The notes under the pieces: model-generated
What the model saw: the letters and a program-made list of their open reading frames with translations, nothing else
What the model was told of the DNA's origin: nothing
Database searches by the model: none
DNA from: Actinomyces graevenitzii C83
GTDB taxonomy: Bacteria > Actinomycetota > Actinomycetes > Actinomycetales > Actinomycetaceae
NCBI RefSeq assembly: GCF_000239695.1
Contig: NZ_JH470338.1
Span: 1,404,613-1,468,612, forward strand
Length of the DNA stretch: 64,000 nucleotides
Reading direction: 5' to 3'
Shown here: in pieces, positions 27,542 to 37,357 of the stretch
Layout: every line of letters starts with the position of its first letter
Numbering within the stretch: the first letter of the stretch is position 1
Program-made: the position numbers and the translations under genes

Positions 27542-28435
27542 GTGAGTACCGCATTGACACATCTTCCTGACACAGCGCTAGTTTTTGAAGGCGGCGGTAT
27601 GCGCGGGGTGTACACCGCCGGACTGGTGGCCACCCTGATCGAGGCGGGCCTAGATTTTCCGCATGTTTCCGGCATTTCCGCAGGTAGCTCGCACACTGTT
27701 AACTATGTTTCGCGCGACGCCGCCCGCGCCCATGACTCCTTCGTAGACGTGGCCCTCAGCCCCGAATTTGGTGGTTACAAGCATTGGCTAGCTGGGCGCG
27801 GCATTTTCAATGTGGACTATCTCTACCACGACATTGCCGAGGCTGACGGCGATTTCCCCTTCGACTACGACACTTTCATGGCCAACCCGGCGCAAGTGCG
27901 GATCGGCTCTTTTAACGCCACGCGCGGCCAGGCCGTGTGGTTCACCAAAGAAGACATGCATAGCGTCTCTGACGTGGGCTTACTTGCGCGCGCCTCATCC
28001 ACCCTGCCGGTGCTGATGCCGCCGGTAGAGATTGACGGCGACACTTACGTCGACGGCGCTCTTGGACCCAACGGCGGCATTCCGCTGGATGCCCCCATGC
28101 GCGACGGCTACCGCAAATTCCTGATTGTGCTCACTCGCCCGCGCGACTTCATTAAGCCGGCCACGCGTCTGGGCACCCACGCCAGTATGCGCGCCGCCTT
28201 CCCACGTCTACCTTCCATTGCCGACGCCGTCACCGCCCGCAGCGCCCGCTACAACGCCGCCCGCAAAACCGCTTTCAGACTGGAAGCTGAGGGACGCGCC
28301 TATGTCTACTGCCCGGAAGTCACCGAAATTTCCAAGCTCGAAATGCGCTATGAAGTGCTCGAAGAGGCCTACCAGGTGGGTTACGCCCAGGCTCAGCGTG
28401 AGCTGCCGGCAATCAAGGAATTCCTGGGGGTCTGA
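27542..28435 (+). CDS. Patatin-like phospholipase
   Basis: 297 residues. ALVFEGGGMRGVYTAGLV (oxyanion loop, about residues 12-29), GISAGSSH (nucleophile serine, about residue 46) and YVDGALGPNGGIPLDAP (catalytic Asp, about 170) form the complete Ser-Asp dyad set of the bacterial RssA/YjjU-like patatin group. No signal peptide, so a cytoplasmic lipid acyl hydrolase is expected. The start is GTG without a Shine-Dalgarno site; TAGGCT upstream at 27531 would allow a leaderless transcript. Confidence 0.92.
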   Translation: MSTALTHLPDTALVFEGGGMRGVYTAGLVATLIEAGLDFPHVSGISAGSSHTVNYVSRDAARAHDSFVDVALSPEFGGYKHWLAGRGIFNVDYLYHDIAEADGDFPFDYDTFMANPAQVRIGSFNATRGQAVWFTKEDMHSVSDVGLLARASSTLPVLMPPVEIDGDTYVDGALGPNGGIPLDAPMRDGYRKFLIVLTRPRDFIKPATRLGTHASMRAAFPRLPSIADAVTARSARYNAARKTAFRLEAEGRAYVYCPEVTEISKLEMRYEVLEEAYQVGYAQAQRELPAIKEFLGV

Positions 28436-28635
28436 GCGGGACGTTCTCAGGCTTGCGTTAACAAGAGACGGAGTGCCTGCCCGGGACGGGGCGGCGCCGT
28501 CGGGACCACGGGCCGGCGTCGTCGTCGGGAGCTTGGGGCGGCGTCGTCGAGCACACTGAGCGCGTAATTTGGGTCACGCGGACACCGCAAGACAACTAGA
28601 ATTTACTAAATTCCCAGTTTTTCTAAGGAGACGCA

Positions 28636-29634
28636 ATGGCCCACGAGGCACTAGTTCAGGCTCTACCCAAGGTTGAGCTGCACGTACACATTGAGGGCAC
28701 GCTAGAGCCGGAGCTGAAATTCAAGCTAGCCCAGCGCAACGGCATCAAGCTGCCTTTTAGCAGCGAGCAGGAAGTTAAGGACTCCTACACTTTCAACGAT
28801 CTAGCTTCCTTCCTAGACGCCTACTACGACGGCATGAATGTGCTGCTCGCCAGCGAAGACTTCTATGACCTGGCCATGGCCTACTACCGCAAGGCCGCCA
28901 GCCAGGGACTGCGTTACGCAGAAATTTTCTTTGACCCCCAGGCACACACCTGCCGTGGGGTCAGCTTCCACACCGTGATTTCTGGTCTGCGCCGCGCCCA
29001 GCTTGAGGCCGAGCAAACCCTGGGCGTATTTAGCCAGTTCATCATGTGTTTCCTGCGCGACTTCCAGCCCGAATACGCCATGGCTACGCTGCTGGAGTCG
29101 CTGCCTTACAAGCAGTGGATCGTGGGCGTGGGCCTGGACTCTGACGAAACCGACCACGAGCCGGCCAAGTTTGCCGCAGTCTTTGCCCGCGCCCGCCGCG
29201 AGGGTTACCAGCTGACCATGCACTGCGACGTCGACATTAAAGACTCTATTGAGCACATCCGCCAGGTCATTGAGGACATTCAGGTGCAGCGCGTGGACCA
29301 CGGCACCAACGTGGTGGAGAACCCGGCGCTGGTTAAGTACCTGGTGGAGCACCGTATTGGGCTGACCAGCTGCCCGATTTCGAACCTGTGGATTTCTGAG
29401 TCTGACAAGGTTGAGTTGGTTAAGCAGCTAGTTGCCGACGGCGTTTTGGTGACTATCAACTCTGACGACCCGGCCTACTTTGGCGGCTACATCGGCGACA
29501 ACTTCCAGCGCGTGGCCGACCACGATGGGGTTGACGAGGACTTCCTGCGCGCCCTGGTGGCTAACGCGATCGAGATTTCCTGGGCGCCGCTGGCCGTAAA
29601 GCAGCGCCTGCGCGAAGAGCTCGCTGCTGTCTGA
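28636..29634 (+). CDS. Adenine/adenosine deaminase family protein
   Basis: 332-residue amidohydrolase of the adenosine-deaminase superfamily; hydrolytically deaminates adenine or adenosine at a Zn site. LPKVELHVHIEGTLEPEL holds the first metal histidines, MHCDVD another, VQRVDHGTNVVENP the catalytic His, and TINSDDPAYFGGYIGDNF the metal Asp pair. IEGTLEPE and the short GLDSDE segment favour the adenine-deaminase (Ade/Aah1-like) branch over classical Add. ATG with AAGGAG at good spacing. A palindromic element starts 6 bp after the stop. Confidence 0.9.
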   Translation: MAHEALVQALPKVELHVHIEGTLEPELKFKLAQRNGIKLPFSSEQEVKDSYTFNDLASFLDAYYDGMNVLLASEDFYDLAMAYYRKAASQGLRYAEIFFDPQAHTCRGVSFHTVISGLRRAQLEAEQTLGVFSQFIMCFLRDFQPEYAMATLLESLPYKQWIVGVGLDSDETDHEPAKFAAVFARARREGYQLTMHCDVDIKDSIEHIRQVIEDIQVQRVDHGTNVVENPALVKYLVEHRIGLTSCPISNLWISESDKVELVKQLVADGVLVTINSDDPAYFGGYIGDNFQRVADHDGVDEDFLRALVANAIEISWAPLAVKQRLREELAAV

Positions 29635-29640
29635 TTTAAA

Positions 29641-29714
29641 CACATACAAAATCATCCCTTCCCTATAAAAATTCCATGGGGTTTTATAGGGAAGGGATGA
29701 AATGTCAGTATTTG
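29641..29714 (-). repeat. 78-bp palindromic interspersed element, copy C (74 bp)
   Basis: Minus-strand copy, 4 bp shorter than the others (an AGGC missing near one end), beginning 6 bp after the deaminase stop codon. The inner stem TTCCCTATAAAAA / TTTTATAGGGAA is intact, so it would form a strong hairpin in the deaminase mRNA and may act as its terminator. Confidence 0.9.
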
Positions 29715-29932
29715 CGACGGCGCATGCATATTAGTGACGGCACATGCAGGCTAGCCTGACGCGCGCAGGCCGAGGCTGCAACAGACTAACCCAACACAGG
29801 CAGGACCGGGCCGCAGGCAATCCAGCTAGCCGGGGGCTGCAAACAATCCGAGGCCGCAGACAGGCCAGCCCAACGCACGCAGGCCGGAGGCTGCCTGCAG
29901 GCCCGGAGCCAGCAGATAGCAGTAAATATTAA

Positions 29933-30751
29933 TTATTTACTGGGGTCCCATTTACCCGACGCGTCGAAATAGTAACGCTTGCCGTCAATAGTTTGGTAAC
30001 CGGTAAGCATTAGACCCTTATATGCGCCGCTCAAATTAGTGGAGCCTTTACCTGGGTCTAGGTAATACCAAGCATTACCGGACTTAAACCAACCAGTGGT
30101 TAATACGCCGTCGTCCCCAAAGTGATACCAACCCGGATAGGCCTTATACCAACCGGTAACCATTACGCCACCGGGAGTGAAGTAATAAGATTTCCCACCA
30201 ATGGTATTCCAGTTGACATACATATGCCCGTCGCCACCGTCTAAGTAAAAGCGTGCCGAGCCCTCAATATGCCAGCCTTTACTTAAACCATTAGTGGTGA
30301 AATGATACCAGTATTTGTTACCTAATTTATCTGTTTTCTTTGAAGCACCCCATCCACTGGCAGCCCAACCATTTGCATCAAATAGATATTTAACGCCTTT
30401 AATTGTGGCTACGCATTTGCTTGGGTAGGAGCCGTCCGAATTGCGGTACCACCAGGAGTCACCACCCTGATAAACCCAGTCTCCGCCTTTAACCGTGCAG
30501 GTCTTGTCCACCCAGCCGTTACTGGAGTCGATGACGCCGGTGCCTGGGGCGCCCATCTTACCGACTACGCCAGCTTGGGTTAGCTGCGCTGCCGACGACG
30601 CCACCACTACCGGGGCCGCCACGGACGACGTCGTCGCTGCCGGAGCTGCAACCGCGCCACCCCCGAGAGTCGCCGCAGCCACAGCCGCAGTTAGCAGGAA
30701 AGTGTTGGTGCGGCGCAAAATTCGCTTGCCTAATCCGCTGTTTTTAAGCAC
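29933..30751 (-). CDS. Secreted protein with choline/glucan-binding-type repeats
   Basis: 272 residues. Signal peptide (basic NSGLGKRILRRTNTF, then an Ala-rich hydrophobic stretch to about residue 37). After a linker come about eight cell-wall/glucan-binding-type repeats of roughly 20 residues with the aromatic pattern GWxxxxxxWYYFxxxGxM. Clear copies include GWYKAYPGWYHFGDDGVLTT and GWFKSGNAWYYLDPG. Such repeats bind choline or glucans in streptococci; the ligand here is unknown. No catalytic domain is present, so it may be a surface adhesin or anchor domain. It is flanked by low-complexity intergenic DNA. Confidence 0.85.
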   Translation of the reverse strand: MLKNSGLGKRILRRTNTFLLTAAVAAATLGGGAVAAPAATTSSVAAPVVVASSAAQLTQAGVVGKMGAPGTGVIDSSNGWVDKTCTVKGGDWVYQGGDSWWYRNSDGSYPSKCVATIKGVKYLFDANGWAASGWGASKKTDKLGNKYWYHFTTNGLSKGWHIEGSARFYLDGGDGHMYVNWNTIGGKSYYFTPGGVMVTGWYKAYPGWYHFGDDGVLTTGWFKSGNAWYYLDPGKGSTNLSGAYKGLMLTGYQTIDGKRYYFDASGKWDPSK

Positions 30752-31262
30752 TTTAGACCACCTTGATCTGAGAATTTGACTGGTTCAAAAATATCCAATT
30801 CACCTTAAAATTGCCTAGACATTGAGAAAAATTGGGGAGTTTCACACTCAAAGTGGCAGGTGGCGCAGGCATTTACAGTGTCCAGGAAGTGGACCTGACT
30901 AGGCTGGCTAAGCTGGCAACAAAGAGGCCGAGCGCAAGGCGGTGCGATCAAAGCTAAGGCTGGCCGGAAGTAAGGCCGGCCGCAAGAGCCTACTGAGCCA
31001 GATCGTTTGGGCAGGTCAGATTGCTTGGGTAGGTCAGGCCTGAAGTGCAGGTCCGAGGCCCCGGCTAACTACCAGGTCTGCGGTTAAGTCGAAGCGCCTG
31101 GACTTACAGCACAGGGCATGGACTCACAGCGCGGAAGCTTGGCCCATGCCGCAAATCCTTGTTCACACCATAGGCCCTTGCCCACGCCGCAGGGCCTTAG
31201 CTCACGCCGCAAATCCTTGACCACACCCCAGCCGATTGGTTAACAACTTATACTCTCGCGCG
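30752..31262. other. Non-coding spacer with degenerate repeats
   Basis: About 510 bp upstream of the secreted repeat protein. The part next to that gene should carry its promoter. The rest (30880-31240) is low-complexity, with recurring CACGCCGCAAATCCTTG and GGTCAGATTGCTTGGG-like words. No gene seen. Confidence 0.5.
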
Positions 31263-31340
31263 CAGATACTGACATTTCATCCGTTCCCTATAAAACCCCA
31301 TGGAATTTTTATAGGGAAGGGATGATTTTGCCTGTATTTG
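31263..31340 (+). repeat. 78-bp palindromic interspersed element, copy D
   Basis: Plus-strand, full-length copy ending 20 bp beyond the stop codon of the minus-strand ABC transporter gene (31360). The hairpin is therefore within that gene's 3' untranslated region. Confidence 0.9.
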
Positions 31341-31359
31341 CCTGTGTTTGTGTGTGTGC

Positions 31360-34300
31360 TTATTCTCCGCGCAGGGCCTCTACTGGGTCTTCGCGCGCCG
31401 CCTTGGAGGCCGGAAGTAAACCAGCCAAGAAAGTCAGGGCCATGGAAATAACCACCAAAATCACCCCGGCAGCAACCGGCAGCGTGGCAATATCTTGCAC
31501 TCCGAAGCGGTCGGCCACGTAAATATTGGCTGGAATAGTCACCAATACGCTCACACCTACACCTAGCAAACCTGCCAGGGCCCCCACAATCAGGGTCTCC
31601 GCATTAAATACGCGACGAATATCGGCTTTAGACGCACCAATTGAACGCAAAATTCCAATCTCTTTACGCCGCTCCAACACGGAAATAAATGTAATAATGC
31701 CAATCATAATTGACGACACCACCAGCGAAATAGACACGAATGCCACCAGCAGTGCAGTCACAATATTAATGATATTGGTGATTGAACTCATCAGCATTCC
31801 CACCAGGTCTGAATAGACAATCACTTTGCTGGTTTGTTTGGCAGCTTTAGCTTCCGCATTGTAGCTGGCAAGAATGGATTTAACATGGTCTTTATCGGCG
31901 AAAGACTTCGGATAAATATCAATGCGTTCCGGCTGGTCAGCGCGCGCATACCCTAAGGTGAGTAAATTGGCACGAGCCGTGGTGGCATTAGGGTTAAGTA
32001 GCTGCGTCAATAATGCCGCAATTTCCGCCGGCTTCATATTGAACTTAAATGCATCTTTAAGTTTGTTCGCATCCACCTGCATAGCACTGGACAGGTTACC
32101 CATAATCTGCCCCATGGCGTTTTGCACCTGGGTAGTTAGCTGGGTTTGCAAGGTGGTCATCAGCTGATTGAGTGAGCTTTGCAGCAACTGCCCAACAGCC
32201 TTACTTAGCGCGGTAGTAACCGTAGAACTAAGCGCATTGGCCACTTTACTGGAAATCTGACTAGCCAGGTCAGCTGAAACATTTTCAGCAATTTGTTGCA
32301 CCGCCGGATCATTACCCAGAGCCTGGGTAAGATTCGCGGTAAGCTTGGCCCGGTCAATTATGGTGTCGCCACTAAAGATTGGTACCAACAGTTTTTGCAC
32401 CTGCTCAGTTTGCAGATACTTTGTCACCGCCGCAGCAATCTTGGCAGGGTCAGCTTGCCCTGGCGTTCCTGAGCCACCATCACCGCCGTCGCCGTCGTCG
32501 CCCCCATGCTGCGCATACCAGGGTATAAAACCGCCCACCACCTGGGTGAGGATGTTACTTAGCGCCTGACTGCCACCAGGCTTGATAGCCCCGTTAGCTA
32601 GCGCCGCCTGCACCACTTTGGCTAGGTCAATGTTGGCCAGTTGCGGAAACTGTTTCTGCAACGTCGAGTAATCCAACTTGGATGCGTCCAGCCCATTTAA
32701 ATCAATCGCAGGCATCTGACTTAGATCCAAGCTACTTAAATCCAGCTGCACATTACCCACAGCCCCACTTAAATCGATCCCAGAGAAATCTAAATTATTC
32801 AGTCCAGTATTAATAGAGGACGGATCAAATTTAAATGCTGCCATCAATTTATCTTGATCAATAGTGATCAGCGAAGACAAATCAATTTGCGGATTAGCGT
32901 GTTCTTTAGCTTCCTCTTCGAAAGTCTTGCCGGTAAATACGTTGCGTTTGGGGTCAGCTAACTGCTGCTTAACAATTGGCGACGCCGCCGCCTTAGCAAT
33001 TACCTGTTGCGTTAGCGCCCCAGTGTAGTAGATACCCGGAGAAAGCACGCTAGATTGCCCAAATCCACCGCCGCTGGAAGTGGGTTTAACTATGCCCACA
33101 ATCTTTAGATCAGTTCCAGCAGCTACAATTTGCTTGAGCGCAGCAGGATCATTATCCCGAGCACTCCAAACCTTATATTTCGCATCATATTTGTAAAGAT
33201 CAGGCACATTAACTAACTTAAACTTAGCGCCCAAAATTTGCTTAGGTGCCCATATAGCAGCCGTATTTTTGAGTTTTACACCCTCGTTTTGACGCAGTTT
33301 AGCCATAGCGTTTTGCAACTGTCCATAGTCGCGTAACCCTAGCGTGTACTCAAGTCGCTCAGGCAAGCGCCCATTAGAATCTAGCGCCACCACCAGCTCA
33401 TTTGCCGCCGTCGGCCACCGCCCACTAACCACATCATAGCTATTTACATACAGCGAACGATCATTAGCTAACTGTTTGAAAATATTTGTGGAAGTCATGG
33501 ATTGGAAAGCCCCAAAATTAGTGGAGCCTTCAGCGAAGGTCACATCTGGATTTACCTGCACCGGCCCTTTAGAGCTTTTTGGCAGATAGATGCGCGGATT
33601 AATTCCATAATTATATTCAATGGTGCGCACATACTTATTTATGTTGCCACCATTACCCTTTAAATAGCTTTGCAGCGAGGTTAAATCATTGGTTTTCATT
33701 GACGCAGTCACATTAGATAACTGCGAGGCGGTATGAATTTTACCGTCATTTGGTGCCGCTTCACCCGCTGCCGAGGAAGATAATACGCCGGTTAAATCCA
33801 TTCCCACCCGCTCAACAGTGAGTGGATAAGAGGCCATAGCGCGTTCCTGGGTGGTAATAATGTAATTATTCGCACCGCTCGCCAGCGCCAGCACCAGCGC
33901 AATACCAATAATGCCAATCGACCCCGCAAATGAGGTCATGGCGGTGCGCCCCTTTTTGGTCATCAAGTTGGTAAAACTGAGCCCCAGCGCGGTCAGCGGC
34001 CCCATAGACACGCGTCGCGGCTTGTGCCCGGGACGGCTGGCATCCGCGCGGTTTTTGTTGCGCCCCCGCCGTTTTGCGGCCCTGTCTGTTCTGCGCCTGC
34101 TCGCCCTGTGCTGGCCTTCTTTATGCCCGACGACGCCGCCCGTGCCCTCAGTCGCGCCGTCAGCCTCAGTCGCACCGTCACCCTCTGTCGCCCCGCCATT
34201 CTCAGTCGCACCGTCGCCCTCAGCAGCGCCATTGCTCTCAGCAGCACTACCATCACCCTGCTCACCAGCGCTTATGATGGGCAGCTGCGCAGTGTCATCA

Positions 34301-35169
34301 TTCAGGGCCGCAGCTTCACGCGCAGCCCTAGCTGCGCCGCGACCTGCGCCTTTAGCCCCGCCGTCGCCCGCGCCGTCGCCACTCTCAGCACCCCCGGCCA
34401 CGCCGTCGCCAGCCACACCAGCCCCGCCGTCGCCGCCACCGGCACCCTCTGCATCACCGCCGCCGTCGCTGTCCACATCCTCCAGCTCCCCCACAACCGG
34501 ATCCGAGTCAGAAATAATGCGCCCATCAGCCAGTTCCACGATGCGCGTGGCATATTGGTGAGCCAACTCAGGGTTGTGGGTAACCATAATTACCAGGCGC
34601 TGGCGGGCCACCTCCTGCAGCAGGTCCATCACCTGCACCGACGTGGTGGAGTCCAATGCGCCGGTGGGCTCGTCGGCCAGCACAATTTCGGGGTCATTGA
34701 TCAGCGCACGCGCAATGGCCACGCGCTGCATCTGCCCGCCCGACAGCTGGGAGGGCCGCTTGTGCGAGTGCTCCGCCAAACCCACAGTTTCCAGGGCAGC
34801 CAGGGCGCGGCGTCGTCGTTGCCCGCGCGAAACCCCCGAAAGCGTAAGTGCCAGCTCCACATTGGCCACCACACTTTGGTGCGGGATCAGGTTGTAGCTT
34901 TGAAACACGAAACCCACGCGCGCATTGCGGTAGGCGTCCCAGTCGCGGTTTTTGTAGTGGGCGGTGGAAACGCCGTCGATCACCAGATCGCCTGAATCGA
35001 AGTGGTCCAGCCCGCCGATCACGTTCAGCATGGTGGTTTTACCCGAGCCCGAGGCGCCCAGGATTGCCACAAACTCGTTGTCACGGAAAGTTACGCTCAC
35101 GTCATCCAGCGCCACCTGCGTCAATGCGCTGGTGACATAGGATTTCGAGATTTCGCGGAGCTCAAGCAT
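31360..35169 (-). CDS. MacB-like ABC transporter, ATPase fused to FtsX-type permease
   Basis: 1269 residues. The N-terminal ATPase (about 1-225) is of the MacB/LolD type: [11 protein letters not shown]alker [16 protein letters not shown] signature, [12 protein letters not shown]alker B and the VTHNPE His loop. A Gly/Ala/Asp/Glu-rich disordered linker (about 230-385) joins it to an FtsX/MacB permease: one helix near 405-430, a very large extracytoplasmic region (about 430-1120) and three C-terminal helices. Actinobacterial relatives usually have separate or shorter proteins. Substrate unknown; the MacB group exports peptides and lipids or transmits mechanical signals. Confidence 0.9.
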   Translation of the reverse strand: MLELREISKSYVTSALTQVALDDVSVTFRDNEFVAILGASGSGKTTMLNVIGGLDHFDSGDLVIDGVSTAHYKNRDWDAYRNARVGFVFQSYNLIPHQSVVANVELALTLSGVSRGQRRRRALAALETVGLAEHSHKRPSQLSGGQMQRVAIARALINDPEIVLADEPTGALDSTTSVQVMDLLQEVARQRLVIMVTHNPELAHQYATRIVELADGRIISDSDPVVGELEDVDSDGGGDAEGAGGGDGGAGVAGDGVAGGAESGDGAGDGGAKGAGRGAARAAREAAALNDDTAQLPIISAGEQGDGSAAESNGAAEGDGATENGGATEGDGATEADGATEGTGGVVGHKEGQHRASRRRTDRAAKRRGRNKNRADASRPGHKPRRVSMGPLTALGLSFTNLMTKKGRTAMTSFAGSIGIIGIALVLALASGANNYIITTQERAMASYPLTVERVGMDLTGVLSSSAAGEAAPNDGKIHTASQLSNVTASMKTNDLTSLQSYLKGNGGNINKYVRTIEYNYGINPRIYLPKSSKGPVQVNPDVTFAEGSTNFGAFQSMTSTNIFKQLANDRSLYVNSYDVVSGRWPTAANELVVALDSNGRLPERLEYTLGLRDYGQLQNAMAKLRQNEGVKLKNTAAIWAPKQILGAKFKLVNVPDLYKYDAKYKVWSARDNDPAALKQIVAAGTDLKIVGIVKPTSSGGGFGQSSVLSPGIYYTGALTQQVIAKAAASPIVKQQLADPKRNVFTGKTFEEEAKEHANPQIDLSSLITIDQDKLMAAFKFDPSSINTGLNNLDFSGIDLSGAVGNVQLDLSSLDLSQMPAIDLNGLDASKLDYSTLQKQFPQLANIDLAKVVQAALANGAIKPGGSQALSNILTQVVGGFIPWYAQHGGDDGDGGDGGSGTPGQADPAKIAAAVTKYLQTEQVQKLLVPIFSGDTIIDRAKLTANLTQALGNDPAVQQIAENVSADLASQISSKVANALSSTVTTALSKAVGQLLQSSLNQLMTTLQTQLTTQVQNAMGQIMGNLSSAMQVDANKLKDAFKFNMKPAEIAALLTQLLNPNATTARANLLTLGYARADQPERIDIYPKSFADKDHVKSILASYNAEAKAAKQTSKVIVYSDLVGMLMSSITNIINIVTALLVAFVSISLVVSSIMIGIITFISVLERRKEIGILRSIGASKADIRRVFNAETLIVGALAGLLGVGVSVLVTIPANIYVADRFGVQDIATLPVAAGVILVVISMALTFLAGLLPASKAAREDPVEALRGE

Positions 35170-35571
35170 GCCCTCAGTCTATGCAGCATCGCCTCAAGCG
35201 CGGGCGCGGGTTCATTATTAGGAATGCTAATAGGGAGGCCGCTGCGTTGAGGGTGGCGCCCGTATTTGAGGGTGACGCCCACATTAATGACGACGCCGCA
35301 TTGGCGGCCCGCTTGCAGTGGCACCGCCGCCACACCAGCGACGCCGTCCATGTTCTCTCTCCCGCGCCGCCGCCCGCACCTCTCGCGCCAGCGAGCAGCC
35401 ACCGCCCAAGCATTACTGCACCGCCGCCCAGCCACCACCACGCCGAGCGTGCCGCGCCGGGCGCGCCGCCCGCACTCCTCCCCGGCATCCTGCCTCTCCC
35501 GCCCGCTCAGCCACCGCCCACCCTGGTCTCAGAGCCCAAACATTTGTCTCACACTGCAACCCTACGGTTTA
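35170..35571. other. Non-coding spacer, C/G-rich low complexity
   Basis: About 400 bp between the ABC transporter start and palindromic element E. The first 40 bp should carry the transporter promoter. The rest is Pro/Ala-codon-like CGCCGCCCGC low-complexity DNA. Open frames read through it but show no ribosome site or family similarity. Confidence 0.45.
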
Positions 35572-35649
35572 CAAATACTGACATTTCGTCCGTTCCCTAT
35601 AAAACCCCATGAATTTTTTATAGGGAAGGGACGATTTTGCCTGTATTTG
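35572..35649 (+). repeat. 78-bp palindromic interspersed element, copy E
   Basis: Plus-strand, full-length copy whose right end is 21 bp upstream of the GTG start of the membrane-protein gene at 35671. Unlike copies C and D it sits upstream of a gene, next to its probable promoter. Confidence 0.9.
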
Positions 35650-35670
35650 GGGTTGTATACCCTGAAGTGC

Positions 35671-36393
35671 GTGAGTAAGACTTATACCCCCGCCTCGGCT
35701 TACACCCCTGCCTCGGCACTGGGTCGAAATGCGCGTCTGATTTACGGCACGATTGCAGCAACAACTTGGTTTGGTTTCAGTGCCACTGTAATTATTACTG
35801 CCTGCGACGGCTATGCACGCGGCAATGTGGACCCCGGCATGTTTGGCGCCAGCGCCCCGGGCTGGTCCGGCGCCCCTACCCGACTATTTGAAACCTTTAG
35901 CTACTTCACGGAATGGTCAAACATCCTGGTGGCAGTGGTGGCCACGTACCTGGCACGCCATCAGGGCCCGGCCAGTAACTGGTGGCGAGCTTTGCAGCTG
36001 TGCGCCACCATGATGATCACCGTGACCGGCATTGTTTACGCCGGTTTTATTGGCCCATACAAAGAGCTTTCGGGTTGGGATTACCTAACTAACCCAATTC
36101 AGCACATCGCGGTTCCCCTGGCCATGGTGCTGGCCTGGTTTATCACCGGCCCGCGTGGAGGTATTGATCGCGGCGTGATTTTGCGATCCCTAGTGATTCC
36201 GGTGGCTTGGGTGCCTTTCATTCTGATTCGTGGCGCCATCACCCACACTTATCCTTACGGATTTTTGAACGTGGAGGTGCTTGGTTACGCGGTCTCGCTA
36301 ATGGCCATTGGTTTCACACTGGTTTTTGCGCTGGTGTGCATCTTGATTTTCGCCGGTTTTGACCGGTGGCTCACGCGCCGCGCTCAGCATTAA
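35671..36393 (+). CDS. Pr6Pr-like membrane protein
   Basis: 240 residues with about six membrane helices, starting at LIYGTIAATTWFGFSATVIITA. FETFSYFTEWSNILVAVVATY, GWDYLTNPIQHIAVPLAMVLAWF and ITHTYPYGFLNVEVLGY match the conserved FTxxSN, Asn-x-x-x-His and YPY features of Pr6Pr-type proteins. Function is unknown. GTG 35671 is chosen because a TATACC box lies about ten bases upstream and no Shine-Dalgarno site is present, suggesting leaderless expression. The open frame upstream runs through non-coding repeats. Confidence 0.75.
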   Translation: MSKTYTPASAYTPASALGRNARLIYGTIAATTWFGFSATVIITACDGYARGNVDPGMFGASAPGWSGAPTRLFETFSYFTEWSNILVAVVATYLARHQGPASNWWRALQLCATMMITVTGIVYAGFIGPYKELSGWDYLTNPIQHIAVPLAMVLAWFITGPRGGIDRGVILRSLVIPVAWVPFILIRGAITHTYPYGFLNVEVLGYAVSLMAIGFTLVFALVCILIFAGFDRWLTRRAQH

Positions 36394-37357
36394 ACACCTG
36401 TTTACTGGGCATTTGGGGTCGACGTAGTGGCACGCCGGCCCCTTTTTCTTGCCCAGTTCTCTTGCCCACGCAGGCCCAGCCCAAGCATCCTTTTGCGTTA
36501 GCTCTTTTGTATGTCACGTCTCCTTATATATAGGTACAAAAACGACGACGCCGCTCGCCAGCCCTCCTCGACGCCGCGCCACAGCATCTCCCGCTTGCCA
36601 GCATTCCCATTCGCCAGCATTCCCCTTGCCTGCTGAACTCAGCCGAGCGCCTCAGCGGCGCCGTCGAGCCAAATATCAGCAAAACGCAACTCATCAGACC
36701 TTCAGGGCACAACGGTGAAATTCGGGTTTAGGCAGTTTTAATGGTAGGACACAGCTTGCCAGCCCTCCCGCTTGGGTCAACCCAGGGCCAAACTTCGAGG
36801 CAAAAAGCCGCACCTGGCACTTATAAAACGCCAAAGTCGATCGGCATCAACCAGTTTACAAACCGGCTTCTACCTGCGAATATGCACATATTTTCAGCCA
36901 TCCAGTCTTGTTAAATAAGCTGCAACACCACCCTCTTGACAAGGCTTAACCAATCACTTTGAAACAACGCCCGACAAACTGATTGTGACGTGCAGTCATG
37001 CGCACAAATGGACCTGCGGGGGCGCCGCTATCACACTTTAGGTTAACAACTGATATGGTTTTAATATAACTTCTTAACTTAATTTCGAGGCTTTTTCCTT
37101 AAAGTTTCCTGAGAGTATTCTTGGGTTCCACTTAAGGAATGATCACGCTTGGTTAACATATTGTCACACCAACCCCAGACCCTGCCCTCAAAAGTGCCTC
37201 TGACCTGCACTTTCAGCATATTCCCAGGTAATATAAAAGATAACAACTAATAAAATTAAGCTTTTATAACGCCTGTCACTGGGCTTTAATTCTGGCCAAA
37301 TTAAGACCTATTCTGACACCACTTGAGTTCCCAAGAAGAGTTATCGGAGTAGTAGAC
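36394..37357. other. Long intergenic region upstream of secreted pair
   Basis: About 960 bp. 36540-36640 is low-complexity (GCCAGCATTCCC twice). From about 36890 the DNA becomes AT-rich, with TTGACA at 36936 and GTTAAC at 37042 and 37152. I could not fix a promoter. The length and AT-richness fit a complex regulatory region for the two secreted proteins that follow. No gene or terminator recognised. Confidence 0.45.

Noticed and set aside
35266..35670. N-terminal extension of the Pr6Pr-like frame
   Set aside because: It runs through low-complexity DNA and palindromic element E, with no family similarity before residue 136; GTG 35671 fits better.
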